From: Blasia pusilla
Taxonomy: Eukaryota > Marchantiophyta > Marchantiopsida > Blasiales
Length of the DNA stretch: 64,000 nt
Direction: 5' to 3'
Assembly (NCBI GenBank): GCA_050084515.1
Contig: CM114272.1
Coordinates: forward strand, 27,094,001 to 27,158,000
Positions 35,001-47,000 of this stretch are shown here, one piece after another. The first letter of the stretch is position 1; every line of letters begins with the position of its first letter. Below the pieces are notes generated by a model. It was not told the origin of the DNA. It did not search any database and saw only the letters and a list, made by a program, of their open reading frames with translations. The translations under genes and the position numbers were made by a program.

Positions 35001-38000
35001 TGTTTTGTGGGACCTTTCCTCTGTCTAATTCTAAGTCTACGGAGCCACATTCTTGTATGGTTGAATGATGGTTAGATTTAAGAACGAGGAAAACGAGATG
35101 GAATGAATAGGTGAATCGACCACGGGGACCTCAGGGGGCGATGGAAGCATGACAGTAGTGAAAAGCTCGAGCATGAAGATCAGAGACAGTCAGGATCAAC
35201 CTTTCATAGCTGATAGGTAGAGATAGCTGAGCTATATCTGAATAAGGATCTAGGTCTAGAAGAGGGCTGTGAGGTGATGCACTGTTTGTCTACGCTGAAA
35301 TTATAGAAGGTCAGCCTATACTAGCTCGAGATTGAATTGGGAGAATACTCTTCTGCTCTGACTTCTCATTAAAAGTGTTGGCCCAACTAAAAACCTGTTC
35401 ATCACTGGCATATGAAGGAGTACACTTGTTCATGAGAATTAGATTCTACAAAGAGATAAGGACTTTTATGCTGTGAGCCTCCATCATCAAAAGCATAGGG
35501 TACAAAGTTCTGAAGTACTGTACTCGTCCACTAAAATCTATAGAGCAGTTCCAACACTACTAAACAATAACCTCCCCATAGCCACTGGTTGAGAGCCACT
35601 GCCAGACTATAATGGGAATGCATTGTACCCGTGATTAGATTATAACTCTTCAGAAGATCATGTCGAGCCACTCATGAGCATGTCTCGCCCGAAAAAATTG
35701 GCCTTTACGATCAGATGATCATTTTACGGTATATCAATTCTTGAAAGAACTAAATGCATGAAATGACCTTCCCATCTAGTCATAACAAGAGCCAAGGAAA
35801 GGACAACAGGGTTCATTCTAGCAAGTTTTAGCCTGGGACAATGCATAAAATATCACATAATCACACATTACTATATTCATGCACATACCAATCCTTAAAC
35901 CACAGCAAAAGAAGTGACGAGCAGTTTTGAAGCTTTTTACCTCTTCAGTTAGTATCACTTTCCCCTTTCCCATCTGTGGGGGACTTGGAAAAAACTGCTG
36001 GTTGATGTTTGCTGAACTTAGGAGACTCTTAAGTAGTGTGTGCAAAGCTGTGAGGACAAAATTACGCATGCTTTCACTTTGCTGACAGGACCCTAGCATT
36101 TCCTGTATCTTATCAACCTGAAAAGACAAGAAAAACTGTCACTTAAAGCCCACACACCCTCAAATAAAAAAATTTGCTCACATTCCTGATCGACAAATTG
36201 GAGCCAAGCTAATAAAGTAAATTGAGTGCAAAAACTCACCACAGCAGGAAGGTATTCACAAGTGGTTGAACTCATCATCCTACACAAACTTAAAATAATA
36301 TCTTCTTGGATCTGCACAAGATTCTGCAGTCAACTCCCAATAGTAGGATTGTCCATCTATGCCATTTAAAGCTCAACTTCAAACATATTTCCATACTCAA
36401 ATTCACATCCGCACTTCAAGGCAGTAATTAGGAGTTTTTAAGAGGAAGAAACAATCAAAAAAAATAGTATGATAACCCCTCAAAACATCTTCAGCAGAAC
36501 AGATGGGCCCGACTCCATGACAGCTCGTAAGCACCCTTTCCTGAACTTGATTTCACTACTTCTCGTTCTATATGTCCTGATTACTCTGGACAAATGCATA
36601 CATGCTGAAACTAGAAAGTCCTGAGAAATAGACATTATTATGCAACGCAAAGACCTTCAGGACGTTTATCTTACCTTCAAGTCTTTTTCCTTTTGCAGCA
36701 AATTGATGAAGGTAGCGCAAGTGGCATCTGGCATCACTTTGCCAACTACAGCCATTACACGAACAAACATACTTCTCCAATCTCCAGCTTTCTCGTGGGT
36801 GGTGGACAAGCAACTACTTCGTGTACCACTAGATAAAGCTGTCCCAAAATCTACCACATTTCCTCCACCACCCACAAGCACAGTCTCGGTCCCCACATCT
36901 AAGTCAGAATCCATTATTCTCTTGCCATCAATGGACTCATGCGAAGTTTCAGCAGAGCCTAGTCCTGTAGGAATCCTACTTCCAGAAAAAGCAGATTTGT
37001 CCGCCACCTCTGCTGCTTCACTCACTGCTAAGAAGGCTTTGCATGCAGCCTTTAAAACTCTTTCCAACAGGGGTTGCGAGCTTGCAGAATTGTGTGCATG
37101 TATTATACTTCCATCAGCTTTCACAAAGTTGCAACTTCCCGCACACAGCACATATTGTCGGAAAGATTCAAGAGTAGAAAAAGTAAAAGGATGAAAGGAA
37201 GAATTTCTATGGGTAGAAGAATCGGCTGAAAGTGTCGCTTTCACCTGCTCAGCATCTATCCTATTCAGAACGTCATCCAAGTCTCTATTAATTCGCTGAA
37301 AAATGTTGGCTAGCCCTATCCATAGAGCACCCTTGCAACACCATTCTGGTGGTATTTGACCCCTGGGGAAACATATGAAATAGTGAGATCTGCCCTTCCT
37401 GATACATATATATGAGACAATGCATGGGTGAGTTCAAAAAAATCATTACTACACAAACAAACAAGATGAAAATTGTACACAGTTTTTACTACTAGACGAG
37501 CACCATAAGAAAGATGTTTTAGAGGACATTTAAATAAGGGGAACTAATCTAACCACTTTAGAGTAAAAAGCAAGAGAGTGATTTCCAATCCTGAAGCTTA
37601 GACACTGTAATCACAATAATCAGTATGATAATAAGAAATCATCTCTGTATTCAACCTGTGCAACCTGTTGACATATACTCGACATTCACTAACACATTGC
37701 TAAGAGCAAGAGCAGTTCACCTTCGCCCAGCTGTATGTTCCACCCCCTGTATGCAGTCTGCAAGGATAGCACTAAGATGTAGCAATTGGGACAGACTGCA
37801 CATTTGAGAAGAATTAGAAGCCAGAGAAACATTCTTCAATAGATGATCGGCTGTTCTCTTAAGGAGTATCTCACTGCTAGAGTTGGGAAGTTGGATTTTT
37901 CCTGCAATAACCTGCGTGGTATCCTGCAGCAAAAGATGTTAGAGCTCATCAACACAATGGACCCGCTTCCAGTGGAGAGAATTGTGATGTTGGATAATCT

Positions 38001-41000
38001 CTTCTCAACCTCACAAGATTTAGATAAAAGACTCTTAATTTACCACCAGACTAATCCACATTGTAGGTTCCAACAATAAACATTCTAAAATGGAACTTAC
38101 TGCACTTTCCAAGAAAAGTTGCACCATTGATATACTGACCTCACATCCCTCTATTCCACTCATGTGCATTGTGAATTCTACAACATTGACACCACTATCT
38201 GAATAGTAAGTTCTACATAAACCTTATTGAGCACCTGTTGGGAGTCAAGGCTTTTTGAATCTACAAGACTATTATCAGAACGGTCCAGCGCAGCCAGATC
38301 CATTTCCTGAGCTTTCTCTGACTCATCAGCCTGCAACAGAAAAAAGTTGCAATAAGTAAAACACTCAAGCACATCATAGGCTTTCAATCAATGACTTTGA
38401 CAACTTCATCATGTAGTTTCCTTGATATGGGGGGTGACATGTTAGGAGGTCACTTGACAAAGAAAAAAATCCGTGACCATCAACACAGGGCCTTCAAGAG
38501 ATTAGGGAACTCTCAACTGATGTCATCTTGGTATCTGCAATTGAAAACAAACTGTTGTTCATTGTCAAGCATCCTTGAGTAACAATGTCTACACTCTGTT
38601 GCTCCCTTTATTTTGAGCAAATTTTCCTGTCTCCAGCTCCAAGTCGGACACTAAGATTCAACAAAGTTATCTGTTTACCAGTGCGCATACCTCCAAGTAC
38701 AGCTCTGAATGACATGAGGGCCAACTGAGCTCTTTCTTCAAACCTTGCAAGGCCTCACAAATTTTCCCACGGGTACAAATAGCACCAAAAGACAGGGCAA
38801 GCACAGCAGCGCTAAGCAGCCTTGGAGACAAATGCTCACCAAAGAGAAACCGGGTTCGATGTGTTTCCTGCAATTGGAAAATGACCATAAGTAGCTCACA
38901 TGAAAATTCTGAGTAATAGTTGCTCATCATCACCATAATCGTCTGTGCAGATGTAGTACTAAAGAATAAATGTCATCAAATCCGTAGCTGACAGGATGCA
39001 TTCAAAGTCCATTAAGACTCCCCAAGAGACTTGACTACCCTTTTTGTTCAAACAAGGGAATCAGGAAAGGAATTTCTAATTCAGTCCTTGCAGATCTGTT
39101 TGATATGGAACCTCTTGTCAGGACCATGCACAATCCAGAAGACATTTCATTACCTTTTCAACGTAGTTAGTAGATGCAGATAGCTTCTAGGAGAATCACA
39201 AAACAATGAATGTGTATTCACTATTTCAATTTTTTTTATTTGTGTCCTTATTTATCTATTTCATAGATAAATAAGGATGTGACTTGAACTCGCTATGCAG
39301 ATCATCAGTTCCCAAAATAGCACTCACTGTATAGAATAAAGTGACAAAGAATTACCTGGGAGTTTAAGGAACTCATGCACCAGTCTAAAAGCTTTTCTCT
39401 GATCATCAGGTCACCTGACCCTGTCTGCAGATCAACAACGGCACTTATCTGAAGGCCAGAAAACCAGAACTTTACAGAAAAATCAAAGTGAGCCAAACGT
39501 AGAGCATAAGTGCATTATCTACTTTGTAGAAGACCTAAACCACTCACCTCCATCAGACCCTCCCACAGTACACCTAAGTAGGAGGCTTCCAAAAAAAAGG
39601 GTGCATCCTTGCCAACTGGTAGCAGCCCTTCAATTTGAAACATACCCTTAGAAGCAATAAAACTTGTCACGTCTCATTGACAAGAATCTCAGCTAAGTCA
39701 CAGGAATCCATAATGCTTTAGGTGATTGCACACGGACATCTCGTAGTGAGGTCGGAGAGGTTTTTCTGTCCGGAACCCATGGCATGTGCATTATCAACTG
39801 GTATGGAGATATTCAGAGTTTTCCTTTCCTAAGGTATTAGAACACATCTGCCTAAGGACCTCACTCCGCTTTAAGTTTTCTAGTTGATTAAACGAATCCA
39901 ATGTAATTCTGGTCGTCAGAAGGTGTGAGGAGAGACGGACCTGAGAATGGGGATTTCCGAAATATGCCATGATGAAGTATAGAATATTTCTGTAAGGAGA
40001 TAAAGTTTAGTCTATGTGACTTCATATAATTCACGTTCAGACAAAGCAAAAGCTTCTCTCGAAGGATCACTGATGTCAACTATTTGCTGGTCTGAGTCCA
40101 AAAGCAACAGTTCAAAACTCACCCTGAAGGCATTTCTGTGAATCTATGCATGTCCCAAAACTCCAGTGGAACTATGCATGCCGGTACAAGACCCTGTACG
40201 TACGTGACCAGAATGTTTAGTGATATAGTAAATTAAATTTGTAGCCAGGATGCTGAAACAGAAATACTTGACCATGGGACCAAATGGGTTCCTACATTTC
40301 CAGCGACAAGCTGACTTTCAGTACTTTCCAGAAGTAGGAACTTACTTGCACTCCCAGTACACCAAGTAGGCGAAACGCCTCCTCCACCTTCAAAAACACA
40401 GCCCTTACATCCACATTAAATTAAGTATTCTAACTTAAGCCCTAGACCATCACTGCATTTCCATCAATGCAATCATCCTTTGTTCACTTTTCAAAATGAA
40501 ATATTTTTAATAATTACAACCAGCACAAGAAGCAATGGAGAGGCTATTCAATTGAAGACTTGTCTGTCTCACCATGACTTGGATATTGCTTAGCAATGGC
40601 AACCAGTGAAGAAGTGAATTCCATACCGACTGCCACAAGTTCTCACCTGCCAAAGTCTGCATTAACAACGTAAACTTCAGTTTTAAGGTTGATAAAATTA
40701 GATGCGTCTTATCAGGAAAAAAAAATTAAGGAATGTCTCTACCTTCTTCTTGCAAAGTACAAAAAAATTCCGATTATGGAGACCTCCAGTCAGATAAACT
40801 TTCAGATGTCTCCATTTTCAGGATTGTTTACAATAATATAACAAGAATGGTAGGGAATATCACTGGTTGGGGTGTGAACACCGCAAGATTTACATAAAAC
40901 TAAAACCACCCATTCTTGGCCAAGTGAGAAATCCGAGCACTCACCTGGGGTAAATGACCATAGTTATTTTTCTTATTAAGGTCTGAGAATTTTCCACACC

Positions 41001-44000
41001 AAATAGTTCCAAGTTCTTGTAAGCATCTGCCAACCAGTCAGAGATACCACATCAATGGCTGTACAAACATATCATACAATTGACAAGAAAATGATGGACG
41101 ACTGATTGGATCCCTGCAAAGGTACACAACAAATGGCACAAAATACCCTTTGATGAACCAGATCAATGAAAGAAAGCTGCTTGCCTTAGGGTCCACAAAG
41201 AACCTTCAAAACTTCGTGCATTGATACCTTCCAACATTATCCTGCCAACTCAAACTTGTAAGGTATATTGTCTACATAAAGACAAAATATCTGCAAGACG
41301 TCAACTGTGGCTGTAGAGAAATTCATCCATTCATCATGCACCTTCAACAATGCTTATTCCTAACGGACACAATTTCAAGGCAAAGTGTTGGATGACATAT
41401 ACCTATCCAGACTTGATACAAGTCCTTCAAGCCAGCCCACCATAGCATCAACTGCAAGTTCAGACCAATATCTTCTGACGAGGAGGCAGAAGGCTCCGCT
41501 CCTGCAACCATTGAAATAATAATCAACACATTAACAGCGTCTCATACAAACAAAGAACGTCTAGTGTAAACCAGAAGTGAACATATCAGCAAAACGTCCC
41601 CTCAAGGAATAAGTCAGTTTCGTTCACAAGAATTATAAAACTTTTAAAGGAAAGGAGCTCCTCAGCTCAGAAAGGCCATCATAAATTACCTAAGGATTTT
41701 AGATCGGAATGACAGAAGTCAATGCCACAACAAGCTCACTAAAGACCAGTATATATCAATGCTCTCTGGATAGACATAAACATAGCACCCTGGATCACCT
41801 TCTCACACTCCGGGTAATGATTGAAAAAACCTCCAAGCCCAGAATTGGTCACCAGCCGGGAAAATTGTTGGGGAGTTGGTGTTCCACCACAACAGCTTAT
41901 AGCAATGAAAGTATTGTATGCAAAGCTGTTAGAAAAGAAGAGCAGATCTAAAACTCTCTCCTCAAAACACTGGAGTCAAACAACGGTGCACCCCTCTCAC
42001 CTACACTATTTGGACTCTACATTGACGAACTGAAGGAGGTGCTCTATGAGGTGAATGGAGATCCACCAGAGCTACCGTGCTGCCTCATCCCATTGTTGCT
42101 GTATGCAGATGATATTGTTTTGGTGTCTAGAACACCACTCGGGCTCCACCTCTACCTGAATGCACACTCAAGCTAATGCAACAAATAGGGCATGGAAGTT
42201 AACCTGCTGAAAACCAAGATAACCATCTTCCCATCCCAGCTCCCAACTGCACAAAGGTCACACATTTTCACCTTCGTCCAGGGACTGAGAAGGGAGGTTA
42301 TATGGATTGTGGGTGAGTACATCTACCTTGGGGCACAACTCAAACCCAACAACTAATGGAGAGCTAACAGAGCCGCAGCAAAATCAATGTAGGATTGAGG
42401 AGTTTACACATGCTGCAATCCAATTGCACAAGGATGGAACTATGGCACATCCCACAAAAACTCCATCTCTTCAAAGCTATTGTTAGCCCAGCCCACTTTA
42501 TGCCTCTGCAGTTTGGAGCCCCAGCCCCAACGCATGGCCCCAAGATCCAGAAGTCCTTCAGAAGCTCTTCATGTGACAAAGCTTGGGCATTAGGAGGACT
42601 ACTCCCCACGACATAATACTGGCTAAGTTTGGTGAGGTTCCAAAGGAGATTCATGCTGTTAAAAATCTGATCACATTCCTCAACACCTTCAGAATATTAG
42701 TTAGGGAAATCCCAATCACCTTTCAGCCAGAGCTTTTGAAGTCTCTAAGAGTGGTGCAACCGCTAGGACAAAAAATTGGCTCTATGACTGCAAGGAATGG
42801 CTCATGAAATGGGACATTCCAATCAGTGACCTGCCAACGGCCACAAACTAGGACCTGTTGGAGCAACTACACTTCAACTGCATCTCTATCAATTGTGATC
42901 AGCACCAGAAGCTTTGGGAGAACAGAGGAAATCTATATTAAAAAATGGGGAACGGATGAGGCACCACCACACCTTCATGAATACTAGCAGATCCATGAAG
43001 CAGGCCTCTGACGTCTCTGCCCCCATTCATACTAAATTACGTCATGCATTAGCAAGATTCAGATGCCGTTCAACTGACCTTGAGATTGAGAAAGGGAAAT
43101 TTTCACACAAGAAACGAGGAGACAGATTATGTAGATTCCTTGAAGGTGAACATCATTACCTTTTCCACTGCCCCTTTCACGAGCACATAAGGCTTGCCTT
43201 TCTAGATCTCTTTGATCAACAGGGCCTCAAGATCTATGAAATCATAGCTAAGCAGAATCAGGTTGAGATTGCTAAGTTCTTACATTTGTGTGTGGAAGAC
43301 GAGGGAAAATCACCTGGCACAAAGGACCTCTTAGGGCCTTGCTGTTGCTGGTACTTTCATTTGAAACAGCTGTATTTTTTTGCAAAGGTAAGTCCCATGT
43401 GTTGAAAAAGCAGTACATTCCAAACACAAGACATATGGATTGTATTGTGTAAAGAAGTTAGCTAGGAGCAATGATGAACAGTAGTTGCCCCTGACCTCAT
43501 CTAGTACAGTAGGAAGAAAGATACATAGTTATGCCTAAAGTCTCTTCTAAGTTTAGGGACAGCTATTTTAAAGGAATAAGTTTATCAGCTCTTAGGGTTC
43601 GTTTTAAGTCGGCCTCCATGTAGCTACACAGCCGGAGACTGACCCCCCTTCCAAGCCACTACTATATATGCATGGCTTGTTCCTCTTTCAGCTAGTGTTA
43701 TCTGTTCCATTGAGAAGCACTCACTCTCCACCAGGATACTGCTGCAGCAAGGTAGTGAATGCCCCCGAGTGGTCGGCTCGTTTTACTTGTGTCTCATGTG
43801 TATGAGCTTGTCCTAGTTTGTTGTTACCACTCTTTCTTGTTCCAAGATCAGTTAAGGTGTTCCTAGTGTGTGTTTATCTCTGCTGGGAGGTTGTGAGGGT
43901 GAGACTGTGCAGGGAGCTGGCCTAGACGCGGCAATTAGATTCTTACTATCACTGACAATTAGCAATACTAGGTACTGTGCATGTTGTGCTTAATCTTTCT

Positions 44001-47000
44001 CAAAAGTGTTTCTAGTCCCTCTACCCTCTCAATTCTTTTTACTATGGCCCTGTGAGGTCCCCATGGACAATTCATCGATTCATTCATTCATTCTTTGTTT
44101 GTAAAGACTGACCAACCAAAAATTCAGGCCTTCTCTCTTGAACCTGACTCCAGAACCAGCAGATCTAGAAAAACTTTTTGCAGGGGAATCCTTGTTTGGG
44201 AACCTGACTGAAGTTGATGTTCAGGACAGGACAATCCCCTTGAACGAAAGAAAGCGCAGGGCGGGGGAACACCATTAAAGTCCTGAACTTTGTGTAACAT
44301 TGGGAATGTCACCTGTAGTCACTATCACGTCACTTGTGCAAAATTGCTATCACAAAGAACGACAACCTACGTTGAAACTGCTAATATTGTAGCACAAGAG
44401 TTGTTCATGACATGCCATAGCACAGATTCACTTCCTCAGACTGCTGCCTTGGTGAGTAACATCTTCTAGGGATCCCAATCAGGCAAGGTTGAGAGCTTTG
44501 TAAGGAATCATTTGGTTTAATCTAGAAGCTCCACATCAGCATTCTGTATTGTAAGCACTCAAAGTACATGAGAGAGTCTTCCAGCAGTTATATGGTACTT
44601 TCTCCACTCCTTCCTCCCTCTGCAACCATCCCAGTCTGTAGCACTGTCTAACCAGGACACAGGATCTAAGTTCCAAGGCTATGACAGACACTCCTTAATT
44701 ACTGGAGTCTCTCTATACACCCTTCTCCATGAGGGCTAGAATTATTTCATTCATGAATTAGCTGAACACATCTTTGGAAGTAGCAGCACACTCCTGCTTA
44801 CTTTCAAAACAAAATAGAGCGTTCAGCATCTCTTGAATAAGTACTTGAACGAGAGCAACTTACCACAGATACTTTCCATCCATGAGATGATCCTTGATGA
44901 TAGCACATATATCTGCCTTTCGCCTTCTCTTGGCAGCTCTGAAGGATCTGCTCTCGAAACTATTAATCGCCTGCAAAACAACCATATCATAAAGATACTT
45001 GAGAATCAATCACTGAAAGTTTTCATAGAAGATCTGTGAACTTTTCAAGAGTATCTACACAGAAAGCAGAATTGTAATTATTTTCTCTGTCAATGTCATG
45101 AAATAATGGCTCATGCTACAAAATATTCTCCATTTTTTTGTGGCCCACCATCACCAAACTGTAAGATGCTAAGACTCGCAGATCTCAAACAATCTCGGAA
45201 AAAGCCAGTTGAGATGAATCCTACAAAATCTATTATGTGCATCGCCTCCCATGCATGCAATACATGAAATATCAGCAATACAAGCACTTCTGAACAAATG
45301 GACGACATACAAGTGACGCAGTTCCAGTTTAAAAATCAAAACCAGATGTTTCATTCGAATTTCTCATCTCTTCACTAATTTACTTGCACCAAATAAGCTG
45401 GAGCCATATATACAAACCTCAAAGAGAACCGCTGCAGCAAGCTCTAGAAAAGAGCGCAAAGGTTTCAACACAGACCCTGGCTTCTCCTCTCTTCCCAAAT
45501 CCAACCTGGCAGGAGGACAGACAAGCCATACGAACAAACAACAAAGTCAAGCCACCTTTGCACTGTAAATAAAGAGCATTGGGAACCCAATCCGATATCT
45601 GAGTTTGTCCTTGTCAGCTAAAAGATTCAAATGAGGTCTTGGTTCCATCCTCATGATTCCCCAAAGTAATTATTACAACCACTTTCATCATTTTATGAGA
45701 CACTACCAGATCATTTCATTTCACAGTAAGTGCCTAAGAGCTACCTGCAACCCACCTAGCTATTCCTTAAGATTGACTCGGCTCTTGGCTTTTAATAGCA
45801 TGGAACTGTGAGGATGCCACGAGGCGATCCTGTTCACAACTGGGAATGCTGAGATAGTAATCAAACCTGTAGCAAGTAGTCACTACTGGCGGTACAGAAG
45901 TTGTAATGGGTAAGAGATTCAATTTCGCTTCTTACCTGTATAGACCTGTAAGAGATACGCCTGTTTGATCAAGCTCTCTTTCCACAAGTTCTAGTAAGTT
46001 TCCCGCATCATCCCCCATAATATATCTTAGCTTCAACTGTGTTCTCGCATAGAGCACTAACATATCCTGAGATCAAATAGAGGATATCAGACAAGGAGAT
46101 TGTTCTGAAACTTGAACACTGAGAAAAACTGGCAAGGAATTACTGGTTAGGTACCTTCAACTCTCTGTCTCGAGTTGTCAGCCAAACCCGAACCATAAAT
46201 GTCTTCACACTATTATGAATTCTCTCCGCCGCAGTACCAATGTTAAGCCCATTAGCAAGCAGAAAGGAGTTCAGTGCCGCAAAGAGCTTCTTGGCTATTT
46301 TGCCCTCATCTCTGCAACACCAAAAGCACCAAAATGTATCAGCAACTTTGAAATCAAACACAGGTTGACCCTCAACCCCCAAGTTTCAGAAGCCTTACTT
46401 ACAGAAAGGTAGGTTTAAGCAGTACTTTTCCGATAGAAAGCATAGAAGACACTTGCCCCTGGGATCTAACAAGGACTGATCATGCATCAAGATGCAAGGC
46501 TCGGGTGTTTTCTTCTTCTTTTCTATTCCTTCAATGTTTGTGTGTACCTCCATAGAGTACTGACATGAAATCATGCAACTACACTATACAAGTTATTGCC
46601 CTCATTCTGATTCAGTAGCATGAATGACAAAGCCACCATGAGTACAAGGATGAAATGAGTATAAATTACCGAAGTTGTGAAAAAATCTGCACAAAGTCAT
46701 CAACAACATTCTCCAACAGAAACTCCGGAAAATCTCCAGGTGGATGTTGCAGGAGAGAAAGTAGAGTTGAAGTGTTCCGAAATGCTTCTTCCTTTGCAGA
46801 GGATGCTTCTGAATTTTTCAACTGAGACATATCCTTTGCCTTGTCCAGGTAAAAGTGAAGTAGTTCTGCGGGTAGAAATAGATGTTGGTGGCCTTTCTAC
46901 ACATCATATTTCAAACTAAACGCCTCAGCCTACACAATAACGTGAGAACTACAGTTCATATGAATTTTCACACTACAATGTTGTAAAGGTAAAACCTCCA

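Noticed and set aside
36640-37194. Plus-strand ORF of 184 codons
   Set aside because: It is the antisense shadow of the 688-bp ATM exon 36675-37362.
44540-44680. Candidate ATM exon reading [12 protein letters not shown]
   Set aside because: The match was weak. Exons 10 and 11 at 41403-41501 and 41185-41241 match far better and join in phase with exon 9.
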